64,000 nt of DNA, taken from positions 28,533 through 92,532 of the forward strand of contig NZ_QJJP01000013.1 of the NCBI RefSeq assembly GCF_003201565.1, in the 5' to 3' direction. This stretch comes from Nitrosomonas sp. Nm84. Its GTDB lineage: Bacteria; Pseudomonadota; Gammaproteobacteria; Burkholderiales; Nitrosomonadaceae. This document shows positions 54,617-63,916 of this stretch, piece by piece. Position numbers and translations under genes: made by a program. The notes under the pieces were generated by a model. The model saw only the letters and a list, made by a program, of their open reading frames with translations, did no database searches and had not been told where the DNA came from. The first letter of the stretch is position 1; each line of letters begins with the position of its first letter.

Positions 54617-55084
54617 TTAATAACCCTGATGTTTTTTTAGAAATGATTGGATAGTGTTCTTGAGTTCGGAATCAGGCAATGTCGTGGCTAATTGATTTAA
54701 ACAGTCTTTACCGGTTTGGCTCAGTATTATTTTTTTATTATTGCTATCTCTTTCATTTGCAGAGGATTCTGTATTTATGGAAAGGAAATGTGCTTGCACC
54801 AAAATTTGAATTGCAGTAACTTCCCACCCTAGTTTTTGCAGTTTGAGCAGCAATGAGGGTGAAATTTGCTTAAGTTTTGATGCAACAGCACCATTCTCAG
54901 CCATTATCGTCAACCTGCCATTAGAGATTCGACCTATATTGCAATATTGCGCTAACTGCGCAGGGATAAGTTTAGAAAATGTTAACTGGTCTCTATATAA
55001 TTGCTGAGCTAAAGAGAATAAGCTCTCATATTCAGCTGTCTTGCCAAGCAGATTAAGATAAGAATTAACTTTATAAGAGGTCAT
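54617..55084 (-). CDS. DciA-like DUF721 protein
   Basis: A 155-residue protein of the DUF721 (DciA) type, a predicted loader of the replicative helicase DnaB in bacteria without DnaC. The domain is at about residues 20-105 (LIPAQLAQYCNIGRISNGRLTIMAENGAVASKLKQISPSL). It lies beside an M23 peptidase and secA, its usual neighbours in betaproteobacteria, and diverges from the peptidase gene across 32 bp. Confidence 0.82.
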   Translation of the reverse strand: MTSYKVNSYLNLLGKTAEYESLFSLAQQLYRDQLTFSKLIPAQLAQYCNIGRISNGRLTIMAENGAVASKLKQISPSLLLKLQKLGWEVTAIQILVQAHFLSINTESSANERDSNNKKIILSQTGKDCLNQLATTLPDSELKNTIQSFLKKHQGY

Positions 55085-55116
55085 GGCTATTGAAAAATAT
55101 CCAGTGAATACAATAT

Positions 55117-56034
55117 ATGAATATTATTTTTATTTCCAATAAATCAGAGCGCGCAAGAAAAATAACGCTGACTGGAAAGTACATTACAGTATTAATCAGC
55201 ATTTTTTTATTGATCATCATAGCATTGGCTTTGAGTTTGAATTTTGTTTCTTTACGTTATGCTGATCGAATCGATACGCCGGTGTTAAGAGCGGTATTAG
55301 TTAGTCCGCAAGAAGAAAGGCATCAGAAGATTCAAACGCATTTACAAGACAATTTGAATATCATGGCAAGTAGACTGGGGCAAATGCAAGCACAGTTGTT
55401 GCGTTTAGATGCCCTCGGTGAACGTTTGGCCGAATCTTCCGGAATTAAGTCGCGTGACCTTTTGTTTAATGGCGTGCCGGGGCAGGGTGGTGCACGTACT
55501 GATCTTGCATCCGAGGAATTAACTTTTGGTGAATTCAATCATAAGCTTCAAGAGTTATCCAGCATGCTGGATGAAAGGTCGGATAAGCTGGGGGCGTTAG
55601 ATTCTTTATTGCGTCATGATCGGTTGACGAAATATGTGTTGCCTTCTGAAATGCCTGTTGAGACGGATTGGTATTCTTCAGGTTACGGTTACCGCATAGA
55701 CCCGTTTACGGGAAAGAGAGCGTTCCACGAAGGGGTGGATTTCTCTGCGGAAGTAGGTACACCGATAAAAGCTGCCGCTGGTGGAATAGTGGTCTACTCG
55801 GATCGTCACCCTGAATATGGTAATATGGTCGAGATTGATCATGGCGGTGATCTGGTGAGTCGTTATGCCCATGCATCGAAACGCTTGGTGGTGTTGGGGC
55901 AAGTTGTGTTACAAGGACAAAAAATAGCGGAAGTTGGCAGTACGGGGCGTTCTACAGGATCTCACTTGCATTTCGAGATTAGACATAAAGACAAGTCATT
56001 GAATCCGTCTAGATTTTTAAAAAGGCCGAGTTAA
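55117..56034 (+). CDS. M23 family peptidase / LytM-domain protein
   Basis: A 305-residue protein with one N-terminal membrane helix (about 22-46), a helical coiled-coil-like region and a C-terminal LytM domain. Zinc ligands His204 and Asp208 (FHEGVD) and the His283-x-His285 pair (SHLHFE) are intact, so it is predicted to cleave peptidoglycan cross-links rather than act only as an activator. No signal for secretion beyond the membrane anchor. Confidence 0.92.
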   Translation: MNIIFISNKSERARKITLTGKYITVLISIFLLIIIALALSLNFVSLRYADRIDTPVLRAVLVSPQEERHQKIQTHLQDNLNIMASRLGQMQAQLLRLDALGERLAESSGIKSRDLLFNGVPGQGGARTDLASEELTFGEFNHKLQELSSMLDERSDKLGALDSLLRHDRLTKYVLPSEMPVETDWYSSGYGYRIDPFTGKRAFHEGVDFSAEVGTPIKAAAGGIVVYSDRHPEYGNMVEIDHGGDLVSRYAHASKRLVVLGQVVLQGQKIAEVGSTGRSTGSHLHFEIRHKDKSLNPSRFLKRPS

Positions 56035-56043
56035 ACGGAGTTT

Positions 56044-56185
56044 AGCAGGTCGTTGAAAAACGTTTTCAAAGAGGTAGTCGATATCAGGCAAGAATAGGTG
56101 AGATGGCGCGTTTGTGCGTAATAAACGATTATCTTGAGTCTGTTTTTAATATCGCAGTGGCGCAAATAGTTTTTCAATATCTGGG
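56044..56185 (+). repeat. MITE-like dispersed repeat, copy E
   Basis: About 142 bp after the peptidase gene. Left end AGCAGGTCGTTGAAAAACG; the interior (ATATCAGGCAAGAATAGGTGAG, GCGTAATAAACGATTATCTTGAG) matches copy C in the same orientation. The right end (AGTTTTTCAATATCTGG) is weaker. The 327-bp gap 56035-56361 otherwise holds only the terminator. Confidence 0.75.
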
Positions 56186-56295
56186 ATGTTGGCTATTCAT
56201 GAATAAGTGCATGTTTGATGGTTTTCGACTTAAGAATTTTAAATTCTCAAGTAAGCGGTTCAAATTGAGTCGATATTTTCTTTAGTATTGTTGTG

Positions 56296-56327
56296 GGGTG
56301 AGGTAAGAATCTCACCCTTTATTTTTA
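56296..56327 (+). terminator. rho-independent terminator before secA
   Basis: GGGTGAG (56296-56302), an 8-nt loop, CTCACCC (56311-56317), then TTTATTTTT. It separates the peptidase transcript from secA. Confidence 0.85.
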
Positions 56328-56361
56328 GATATATTGTTTAAACAGAATTTTCAGAGACTTT

Positions 56362-59091
56362 ATGCTAGGTAATCTACTTAAAAAGATTTTTGGTAGCCGC
56401 AATGATCGAATGATCAAACAGTACGCTCAAACTGTGCGCATTATTAATGAAATGGAATCAACCATTGCGGAATTGTCAGATACTGATTTGCGTGCCAAAA
56501 CAGATGAATTCAAGCAACGTATTCAGAACGGAGAGACGCTGACTGCATTATTGCCTGAGGCATTTGCGGTGGTACGAGAAACCGGCAAACGTGTTCTGGA
56601 AATGCGTCATTTTGATGTGCAGCTCATTGGTGGCATGGTGCTGCATGAAGGTAAGATTGCTGAGATGCGCACAGGTGAGGGTAAAACGCTCATGGCAACT
56701 TTGCCGGCTTACTTGAATGCATTGTCAGGTAATGGTGTGCATATCGTGACGGTCAATGATTATCTAGCAAAGCGTGATGCCGAGTGGATGGGAAAGATTT
56801 ATCAGTTTCTCGGAATGAGTGTCGGTGTGATTTATGCGCACATGCTACATCACGATAAGCAGGCGGCTTATGCTGCAGATATCACATATGGCACTAATAA
56901 TGAATATGGTTTTGATTATTTGCGCGACAATATGGTGACTCATCCCGATGAACGTGCTCAACGTGCGCTTAATTTTGCAATTGTTGACGAGGTGGATTCG
57001 ATTTTGATTGATGAAGCGCGCACGCCATTGATCATTTCCGGTCAGGCGGAAGGTGATACAGAGATTTATGTGCGTATCAATGCATTGATTCCTAAATTAA
57101 TTCGACAAGAGACAGAAGAAGGGGCAGGTGACTTCAGTGTGGATGAGAAATCCCATCAGGTTACGCTCAGTGAATCCGGTTTTGAGCATGCAGAAGAATT
57201 GCTGGCTGGAGCTGGATTGTTGAAATCTGGATCCAGTCTTTATGATCCAGCTTATATTAATCTGATTCATCATTTGAATGCAGGCTTGCGGGCGCATAGC
57301 TTATATTTTTTAGATCAGCATTATGTCGTGCAAGATGGTGAAGTGGTGATTGTCGATGAGTTTACCGGACGCTTGATGGCTGGTCGCCGCTGGTCCGATG
57401 GGTTGCATCAAGCCGTGGAGGCCAAAGAGGGTGTTGCCATTCAGAAAGAGAATCAAACGCTTGCTTCCATTACCTTCCAGAACTATTTCCGTATGTATCA
57501 GAAGCTGTCGGGCATGACGGGTACAGCTGATACGGAAGCTGCTGAGTTTCAACAAATTTACGGACTGGAGACGGTGATCATCCCAACGCATCGACCGATG
57601 ATTCGTGATGATCGTATGGACTTGGTATTTCGTACGACGAAAGAGAAGAACGAAGCCATTATTCAGGGAATCAAGGAATGTTATGAACGTGGGCAACCAG
57701 TTTTGGTGGGTACGACGTCTATTGAGAATAATGAGTTGTTATCCAAGTTGCTGGATCGAGAGAAACTGCCGCATCAAGTTCTGAATGCAAAGCAACATGC
57801 CAGCGAAGCAAATATTGTTGTACAGGCCGGTCGGCCCAAAATGATTACCATAGCGACCAATATGGCGGGTCGTGGTACCGATATCGTATTGGGAGGTAAT
57901 CCGGAACCGGAAATTGAACAGTTACGACATGATGAGAAATTGAGTGAGGATGTAAAAGAGCAACGTATCAATGAAGTCCATTCAAAATGGAAAGTAACGC
58001 ATGAAGAGGTTTTAAATACGGGTGGTTTGCACATTATTGGTACTGAACGGCATGAGTCGCGCCGTGTGGATAACCAGTTGCGCGGACGCTCGGGCAGGCA
58101 GGGGGATCCAGGCTCCAGTCGTTTTTATCTGTCTTTGGAAGATCCGTTGTTACGCATATTTGCGTCGGATCGTGTTGCCAACATCATGACGCGCCTTAAG
58201 ATGCCAGAAGGAGAAGCGATTGAACATCCTTGGGTGACTCGTGCTATTGAAAATGCCCAGCGCAAAGTTGAGGCGAGAAATTTTGATATGCGTAAGCAAT
58301 TGCTGGAATATGATGATGTCGCTAATGATCAGCGACACGTGATTTACCAGCAGCGTAATGAACTATTAGAAGCAGAACATGATATTTCAGAAACGATCGT
58401 GGTGATACGTGAAAATGTTTTAAGTAATTTATTCAGTCAGCATATCCCGCCAGGCAGTGTTGAAGAGCAATGGGATGTAGCAGGCTTGGAGAAAATGCTT
58501 ATGGCCGAGTATCAACTGCATTTCCCACTGCAAAAATGGCTTGAACAGGAACCGGAATTACATGAAGAGAATTTGTATGAGCGCATTATTAATCTCACAA
58601 ATGAGCAATATCAAGCTAAGGTAGAGAAAGTGGGTGCTGAGATTATGCATCACTATGAACGTGCTGTGATGCTGCAGAGCTTGGATTCGCATTGGCGAGA
58701 ACATTTGGCCGCATTGGATCATTTGCGCCAAGGCATACATCTACGTGGTTATGCACAAAAGAATCCAAAACAGGAATATAAACGAGAGGCTTTTGAGTTG
58801 TTTACCAATATGCTTGAAGAAATCAAGAGTGAGGTAACAAAAATACTTTTGACCGTACAAATTAAGAATGAACAACAAGTTGAGGCTGTAACTGAAACAT
58901 TGCGCGCACCAGAAAATGTGCAATTCCATCATGCCGACTATAACGAAGCATTGGATGAGGATGCAAGCTATGTAAAAGATCAAGATGAGAAACAGCCATT
59001 TGTGCGTCAGAATGACAAAGTAGGTCGCAATCAACCATGTCCATGCGGATCGGGTAAAAAATATAAACAATGTCACGGTAGGATTAAATAG
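56362..59091 (+). CDS. secA: preprotein translocase ATPase SecA
   Basis: A 909-residue motor of the Sec export pathway. Walker [10 protein letters not shown] (about 102-110), [29 protein letters not shown] and [17 protein letters not shown] are all in place, and the C-terminal zinc motif [14 protein letters not shown] is present. The frame is continuous and of normal length. Confidence 0.98.
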   Translation: MLGNLLKKIFGSRNDRMIKQYAQTVRIINEMESTIAELSDTDLRAKTDEFKQRIQNGETLTALLPEAFAVVRETGKRVLEMRHFDVQLIGGMVLHEGKIAEMRTGEGKTLMATLPAYLNALSGNGVHIVTVNDYLAKRDAEWMGKIYQFLGMSVGVIYAHMLHHDKQAAYAADITYGTNNEYGFDYLRDNMVTHPDERAQRALNFAIVDEVDSILIDEARTPLIISGQAEGDTEIYVRINALIPKLIRQETEEGAGDFSVDEKSHQVTLSESGFEHAEELLAGAGLLKSGSSLYDPAYINLIHHLNAGLRAHSLYFLDQHYVVQDGEVVIVDEFTGRLMAGRRWSDGLHQAVEAKEGVAIQKENQTLASITFQNYFRMYQKLSGMTGTADTEAAEFQQIYGLETVIIPTHRPMIRDDRMDLVFRTTKEKNEAIIQGIKECYERGQPVLVGTTSIENNELLSKLLDREKLPHQVLNAKQHASEANIVVQAGRPKMITIATNMAGRGTDIVLGGNPEPEIEQLRHDEKLSEDVKEQRINEVHSKWKVTHEEVLNTGGLHIIGTERHESRRVDNQLRGRSGRQGDPGSSRFYLSLEDPLLRIFASDRVANIMTRLKMPEGEAIEHPWVTRAIENAQRKVEARNFDMRKQLLEYDDVANDQRHVIYQQRNELLEAEHDISETIVVIRENVLSNLFSQHIPPGSVEEQWDVAGLEKMLMAEYQLHFPLQKWLEQEPELHEENLYERIINLTNEQYQAKVEKVGAEIMHHYERAVMLQSLDSHWREHLAALDHLRQGIHLRGYAQKNPKQEYKREAFELFTNMLEEIKSEVTKILLTVQIKNEQQVEAVTETLRAPENVQFHHADYNEALDEDASYVKDQDEKQPFVRQNDKVGRNQPCPCGSGKKYKQCHGRIK

Positions 59092-59690
59092 CTTGGGTTC
59101 GTTGACATTCACATAGATATCGATAGTCATAAATTTCACACGTCATATCAGTTCCGCCATCAATGGTTAATCCACTTGGAACAATTACCTATTGCTGTCA
59201 TGTAGATTGCATTTACTGTCAATGGTTTCTTGAAGAAGATTCTTTCCAGCTTTGACTGGGAATCATCATTAAGCATCGCAAACTTATTTTTTGGTCATAT
59301 GGAAAGCTCAATAATGTGAGCTTGTCCTATTTATGAAATGGTTTTCTGTGAATATCAACAGATCCAAATTGAAGCGGATGAGAAGATCTGTTGGAATGTA
59401 TTTTTAAAATCAGTCATAGCGCTGTATGGGTTCGGTTTCTATAAATAAAATGATGAATCTCTATATTAATGAGTCAGTTTATTAGTTCGATTTGTGTGAT
59501 TTTCTTATATATTATAACTACTTAGAAATACTTTTAAGTATTCTCTATAATCCTATAGTGGTTATGTTATACTGCGCACTTTTATAATTTAAACTTTACA
59601 AAAGTGCTGGTGAGATTAGTGTAGAGTGAGTTTGCCGCTTTATTGATTGATAGTTTTTTGTGAAAAATATTACTGATGGAATAGTTTAAT
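59092..59690. other. 599-bp gap before petA
   Basis: The longest non-coding stretch in the window. No convincing gene; a 213-codon antisense frame across its end is petA shadow. The right part is very AT-rich and contains the inverted repeat and -10-like boxes described separately; the left part has no visible structure. Confidence 0.5.
59527..59551 (+). promoter_or_regulatory. inverted repeat and -10-like box upstream of petABC
   Basis: AATACTT-TT-AAGTATT at 59527-59542 is followed by TATAAT at 59546-59551, and a second TATACT at 59568. No good -35 is seen. The palindrome beside the box could be an operator for the bc1 operon. Confidence 0.35.
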
Positions 59691-60299
59691 ATGGCAGATA
59701 GTTTCAGCATCAATGATGAAATGAGTGGCAGACGGAAGTTTTTAGTTGCTGCCACTTCTGTGGCAGGTGGTATTGCGGGCGCTGCGATTGCAACGCCTTT
59801 TTTGTTAAGTATGATGCCCAGTGAACGAGCTAAAGCAGCAGGAGCGCCGGTAGAGGTTGATATATCAAAACTTGAGCCCGGAATGCTTATAATGGTTGAG
59901 TGGCGCGGGAAAGTTGTGTGGGTTTTGAATCGTACGCCAGAGATGCTGGAGACTCTTGTGAAAGTGGAGGGAGAGTTAGCCGATCCGAATTCAGACAAGA
60001 AACAGCAACCAGAATACGCCAAGAATCGTACACGTTCGATTAAGCCGGCAATACTGATTATCGAGGGTGTTTGTACACACTTGGGATGCTCGCCCGTATT
60101 TAGGAAAGAGATTGCTCCTGCTGACCTAGGTCCGGATTGGCTGGGCGGTTTTTTCTGTCCTTGCCATGGATCAAAATTTGATTTGGCGGGGCGTGTATAT
60201 AAAAGTGTACCGGCTCCAACCAATTTGGTTGTTCCTCCTCATACATATTTGAGCGATAGTCGTCTTTTAATTGGATCTGAAAGCGAGGGATCTGCGTAA
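59691..60299 (+). CDS. petA: cytochrome bc1 Rieske iron-sulfur subunit
   Basis: A 202-residue Rieske protein of the ubiquinol-cytochrome c reductase. A Tat-type SGRRKFL motif precedes the membrane anchor (about 17-40). The 2Fe-2S cluster ligands Cys128/His130 (CTHLGC) and Cys156/His159 (CPCHG) with the disulfide partners Cys133 and Cys158 are present. It is followed directly by petB (stop and start codons adjacent). Confidence 0.97.
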   Translation: MADSFSINDEMSGRRKFLVAATSVAGGIAGAAIATPFLLSMMPSERAKAAGAPVEVDISKLEPGMLIMVEWRGKVVWVLNRTPEMLETLVKVEGELADPNSDKKQQPEYAKNRTRSIKPAILIIEGVCTHLGCSPVFRKEIAPADLGPDWLGGFFCPCHGSKFDLAGRVYKSVPAPTNLVVPPHTYLSDSRLLIGSESEGSA

Positions 60300-61547
60300 A
60301 TGAGTAAGTTATTTAATTCAATGATCGAATGGGTCGATAAACGTTTTCCGTTAACATCCAACTGGAGAGCGCATCTTTCTGAGTATTATGCGCCCAAAAA
60401 TTTTAATTTCTGGTATTTTTTTGGCTCACTAGCCTTATTAGTTCTGGTGAATCAACTGATTACCGGAATTTTTCTTACTATGAATTATAAGCCGGATGCC
60501 AGCTTGGCTTTTTCTTCAGTAGAATACATCATGCGTGATGTGGATTATGGCTGGTTAATCCGCTATATGCATTCCACAGGTGCATCAATGTTTTTTGTCG
60601 TGGTTTATCTGCATATGTTCCGCGGAATGATGTATGGCTCTTATCGGAAGCCACGTGAACTGTTGTGGCTGATTGGTATGGTCATATTTTTTGTATTGAT
60701 GAGCTTGGCATTTACCGGATATATTCTGCCATGGGGACAAATGTCTTACTGGGGTGCGCAGGTGATCGTGAGTATGTTCGGAGCCATTCCAACGATTGGA
60801 GAAACGCTTCAGCACTGGTTGCTGGGAGATTTTACGCTTTCAGATGCCGCGCTCAATCGTTTCTTTGCTTATCATGTCGTAACATTGCCCCTAATACTTT
60901 TGATATTGGTTTTTGCGCATATCTTAGCACTGCACGAAGTTGGATCAAATAATCCAGACGGCATTGAAATAAAACAAAATAAAAATCCAACAACAGGTAT
61001 TCCGGTAGATGGGATACCATTTCATCCTTATTATTCAGTTAAAGATATAGTCGGTGTTGTGGTATTCCTGATGGTGTTTTGTGGAATTATCTTCTTCGCT
61101 CCAGAAATGGGCGGCTATTTCTTAGAGTACAATAATTTTATACCCGCTAATACATTGCAAACACCGGATCATATTGCACCAGTCTGGTACTTCACGCCTT
61201 ACTATTCAATGCTACGGGCGGTGACTGTTAATTTTCTGTGGGTAGATGCAAAGCTATGGGGTGTAATATTAATGGCTGGTTCAGTGGTTATCTTCTGTTT
61301 CTTACCATGGTTAGATCGAAGTCCGGTTAAGTCAATACGGTACAAAGGCGCGTATTTCAAAACAGCCTTAACGCTCTTTGTAATCAGTTTTTTTGTATTA
61401 GGTTGGCTCGGAACAAAATCTCCGACTCCTTTATATACTTTATTAGCGCAAATCTTTACAGTCATCTATTTTGCTTTCTTTATTTTAATGCCATGGTATA
61501 GCAAGATAGATAAAACAAAACCTGAGCCAAAAAGAGTAAAAGAGTAA
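60300..61547 (+). CDS. petB: cytochrome b subunit of bc1
   Basis: A 415-residue cytochrome b with eight to nine helices. Heme-binding His pairs lie in the second and fourth helices (HSTGASMFFVVVYLHMFRG and FFAYHVVTLPLILLILVFAHILALHEVGS), and the quinol-site PEW-like segment falls near PVWYFTPYYSMLRA; the strict PEW is WYF here, as in many bc1 homologues. It passes electrons from quinol to the Rieske protein and heme b. Confidence 0.97.
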   Translation: MSKLFNSMIEWVDKRFPLTSNWRAHLSEYYAPKNFNFWYFFGSLALLVLVNQLITGIFLTMNYKPDASLAFSSVEYIMRDVDYGWLIRYMHSTGASMFFVVVYLHMFRGMMYGSYRKPRELLWLIGMVIFFVLMSLAFTGYILPWGQMSYWGAQVIVSMFGAIPTIGETLQHWLLGDFTLSDAALNRFFAYHVVTLPLILLILVFAHILALHEVGSNNPDGIEIKQNKNPTTGIPVDGIPFHPYYSVKDIVGVVVFLMVFCGIIFFAPEMGGYFLEYNNFIPANTLQTPDHIAPVWYFTPYYSMLRAVTVNFLWVDAKLWGVILMAGSVVIFCFLPWLDRSPVKSIRYKGAYFKTALTLFVISFFVLGWLGTKSPTPLYTLLAQIFTVIYFAFFILMPWYSKIDKTKPEPKRVKE

Positions 61548-61551
61548 AAAA

Positions 61552-62274
61552 ATGAAGAAAATAACGATTCTTATGTTTGTCGTGTGTATGGCTCCATTTA
61601 GTTTGTTCGGTTCTGAGCCTGGCATGTCATTAGATAGTGCTCCAGTTAACACAATTGACAACGCTTCGTTGCAGCGGGGTGCAGAAAGCTTTGTTAATTA
61701 TTGCCTGACTTGTCACGGTGCAAGTTTCATGCGTTATAATCGCCATCGTGATATCGGATTCACTAATGAACAGATTCTTGATAAATTGGTATTTACAGGT
61801 CAGAAAGTTGGCGATCTGATGCAATCTGCAATGTGGAAAAAAGAAGGCGAAGAATGGTTCGGTGTTGTGCCACCTGATTTATCAGTGATAGCTCGCTCGC
61901 GAGGAGCGGATTGGTTATATACTTACCTAAGGGCATTTTACCGCGACGATTCCACAGTGACCGGATGGAACAATCTAGTTTTTGATCGAGCAGCGATGCC
62001 TCATGTATTATATCAATTACAGGGTGAACAGAAACTGGTTGTTAAAACAAGTGATAAAGGTGAACAAAAAACCTTGGTTCTTGATAAACAAGGAGAAATG
62101 ACTAAGGCTGAATTTGATAAATTTGTTGGTGACTTGGTTAATTATCTGGTTTATTTAGGTGAACCTCACGCCAATGCTCGTAAGGAATTGGGTTTTATAG
62201 TAATGGCTTTTCTTTTAGGTATGCTGGTTTTATCCTACGCATTAAAAAGAGAGTATTGGAAAGATATTCATTGA
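61552..62274 (+). CDS. petC: cytochrome c1 subunit
   Basis: A 240-residue cytochrome c1 with a signal peptide (about 1-20), the heme c motif CLTCH at 51-55, an axial Met candidate in DRAAMPHVLYQL, and a C-terminal membrane anchor (about 212-232). It closes the petABC operon, 4 bp after petB. In an ammonia oxidiser this complex would take part in quinol oxidation and, in reverse, NADH generation. Confidence 0.96.
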   Translation: MKKITILMFVVCMAPFSLFGSEPGMSLDSAPVNTIDNASLQRGAESFVNYCLTCHGASFMRYNRHRDIGFTNEQILDKLVFTGQKVGDLMQSAMWKKEGEEWFGVVPPDLSVIARSRGADWLYTYLRAFYRDDSTVTGWNNLVFDRAAMPHVLYQLQGEQKLVVKTSDKGEQKTLVLDKQGEMTKAEFDKFVGDLVNYLVYLGEPHANARKELGFIVMAFLLGMLVLSYALKREYWKDIH

Positions 62275-62322
62275 CGTTAAACTTGCTGAATATATTGGTA
62301 ACTAAGTCAGAGAATAGAAGTT

Positions 62323-62922
62323 ATGATGACATTATATTCAACAATTACGTGTCCATACAGTCATCGATGTCGGATTGTTCTGCACGAGAAAGACATGGAT
62401 TTTCAGGTAATTGACGTTGATCCAAATAGTAAATCAGAGGACTTGGCGGTAATTAGTCCATACGGTAAAGCACCTGTACTCGTAGAACGCGATCTGGTAC
62501 TTTATGAATCAAACATTATTAATGAGTATATTGATGATCGTTTTCCTCATCCTCAATTAATGCCTGCAGACCCAGTAATGCGTGCTCGTGCGCGTTTATT
62601 GTTATACCGCTTTGAACAAGAATTATTCTGTCATATTGCTGCGTTTGATGGTTCGGATCAAAAGACAATTGATAAAGCACGCACGGTGATCGCAGATCAT
62701 CTGACGATGATTGCTCCAATCTTTGATAAACAGAAGTTTATGCTGGGCGATGAATTCTCAATGCTTGATGTGGCAATAGCACCGTTATTGTGGCGCCTCG
62801 AGCATTTCGAAATTCGTTTGCCTAAACAGACAGCTCCATTGCTGAAGTACGCAGAAAGGTTGTTTAGTCGTCCACTGTTTATTGACGCATTGTCAGCTTC
62901 AGAGAAAGTTATGCGAAAATGA
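62323..62922 (+). CDS. sspA: stringent starvation protein A
   Basis: A 199-residue GST-fold protein that binds RNA polymerase. TCPYSHRCRIVLHEKDMDFQVIDVD at the N-terminus and GKAPVLVERDLVLYESNIINEYIDDRFPHPQLMP identify SspA. The catalytic Ser/Tyr of GST enzymes is not obvious. It overlaps sspB by 4 bp. Confidence 0.94.
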   Translation: MMTLYSTITCPYSHRCRIVLHEKDMDFQVIDVDPNSKSEDLAVISPYGKAPVLVERDLVLYESNIINEYIDDRFPHPQLMPADPVMRARARLLLYRFEQELFCHIAAFDGSDQKTIDKARTVIADHLTMIAPIFDKQKFMLGDEFSMLDVAIAPLLWRLEHFEIRLPKQTAPLLKYAERLFSRPLFIDALSASEKVMRK

Positions 62923-63341
62923 GTATTAATCATACTAAGCCATACTTAATTCGCTCTATCTATGACTGGTGTATTGATAATAATTTTACCCCCTTTATTT
63001 CTGTAAAAATTTATCCAGGACTTGATGTGCCAATTGAATATATCAAGAATGATGAGATAATCTTTAATATTAGTGCGAGAGCTGTGCATGATCTTATAAT
63101 TAATGATGAAATTATTTACTTTATGGCGCGTTTTAATGGTGTATCAAGAAAACTAGAAATACCTATGGATGTCGTTAAGAATATATTCGCAAAAGAAGTA
63201 AATCAAGGAATAGCATTCACGCTTGATAAATGGAATGAAAATAAAAAAATATCGAATAAACAAGAAAGTAATAAAGCCATAGATTCTTTGACTTACCAGT
63301 CTAAGAATGCGAATAAACCCAATTTACGAGTAATCAAATAG
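62919..63341 (+). CDS. sspB: ClpXP specificity-enhancing factor SspB
   Basis: A 140-residue adaptor that delivers ssrA-tagged proteins to ClpXP. TKPYLIRSIYDWCIDNNFTPF and IIFNISARAVHDLIINDEIIYFMARFNGVSRKL are typical. The end is a flexible polar tail finishing in NLRVIK, the ClpX-binding tail. Its ATG overlaps the sspA stop. Confidence 0.94.
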   Translation: MSINHTKPYLIRSIYDWCIDNNFTPFISVKIYPGLDVPIEYIKNDEIIFNISARAVHDLIINDEIIYFMARFNGVSRKLEIPMDVVKNIFAKEVNQGIAFTLDKWNENKKISNKQESNKAIDSLTYQSKNANKPNLRVIK

Positions 63342-63377
63342 CTCTATCAGTATAGATTTATTTTATTATTGTGCTGT

Positions 63378-63453
63378 GCCGGCATAGCTCAGATGGTAGA
63401 GCAGCTGATTTGTAATCAGAAGGTCCCGAGTTCGATTCTTGGTGTCGGCACCA
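63378..63453 (+). tRNA. tRNA-Thr (TGT anticodon)
   Basis: Seventy-six bases including the encoded CCA. Acceptor GCCGGCA/TGTCGGC, D arm GCTC...GAGC, anticodon stem CTGAT/ATCAG with the loop TTTGTAA giving anticodon TGT, and T arm CCGAG-TTCGATT-CTTGG. The whole cloverleaf closes. Confidence 0.97.
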
Positions 63454-63464
63454 TAAAAGCAATG

Positions 63465-63492
63465 GCTTGCAATTTTCGTGCAAGCTGTTTTT
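63465..63492 (+). terminator. rho-independent terminator after tRNA-Thr
   Basis: GCTTGCA (63465-63471), a 7-nt loop, TGCAAGC (63479-63485), then TGTTTTTG. It ends the tRNA transcript. Confidence 0.75.
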
Positions 63493-63581
63493 GTTACCGG
63501 GGTTACGCTGGGGTTACATCGCGGCAATCTAGCAACCATTTCTAAAACACTCTTTTACTTTCTTTCCAAGCGATCATGATG

Positions 63582-63916
63582 TGTGCTGTCAAAAATGGAG
63601 TCCATGTGTTTTAAGCAGCGGCTAGATTTGCATAGTATCGCTGTGTAAATTGTGCTGGTGACAGATAACCTAATCTTTCCTGCTTACGCTGCCTGTTATA
63701 GAAGATTTCGATATATTCGGTAATCTCCTGAATGGCTTGTTGCCGTGTTTTGAATCTCCGATGATGCACCAATTCGGTTTTAAGTATCCCCCAGAAACTT
63801 TCCATCGGAGCATTATCATAGCAATCACCTTTACGGCTCATGGAAGCGATCATGCCAAATTGTTGTAATAGATTCTGATAATCATGCGCACAGTATTGGG
63901 CACCTCGGATGCCCTT
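63582..63916 (-). mobile_element. IS3-family element fragment
   Basis: The transposase fragment and its downstream end. TGTGCTGTC at 63582 begins a plausible terminal inverted repeat of an IS3-type element. The other end is missing: transposase similarity stops near 63910 and the remaining bases to the window edge show no IS sequence. It lies 130 bp after tRNA-Thr. Confidence 0.6.
63611..63916 (-). pseudogene. IS3-family transposase (OrfB) C-terminal fragment
   Basis: The frame encodes QYCAHDYQNLLQQFGMIASMSRKGDCYDNAPMESFWG and then KTELVHHRRFKTRQQAIQEI, the end of the IS3-family rve integrase domain including the DDE-type Glu (MESFWG). The ATG at 63853 is internal. Upstream the expected HSDRG motif is broken to KGIRG and a TAG follows at 63917-63919. 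About 100 of ~280 residues remain, so it is a dead remnant. Confidence 0.85.

Noticed and set aside
56103..56285. 60-codon frame before secA
   Set aside because: Begins inside repeat copy E and has no ribosome site or homology.
59582..60223. 213-codon minus-strand frame opposite petA
   Set aside because: Lies antisense to a certain Rieske gene, has no recognisable protein features, and is a codon-structure shadow.
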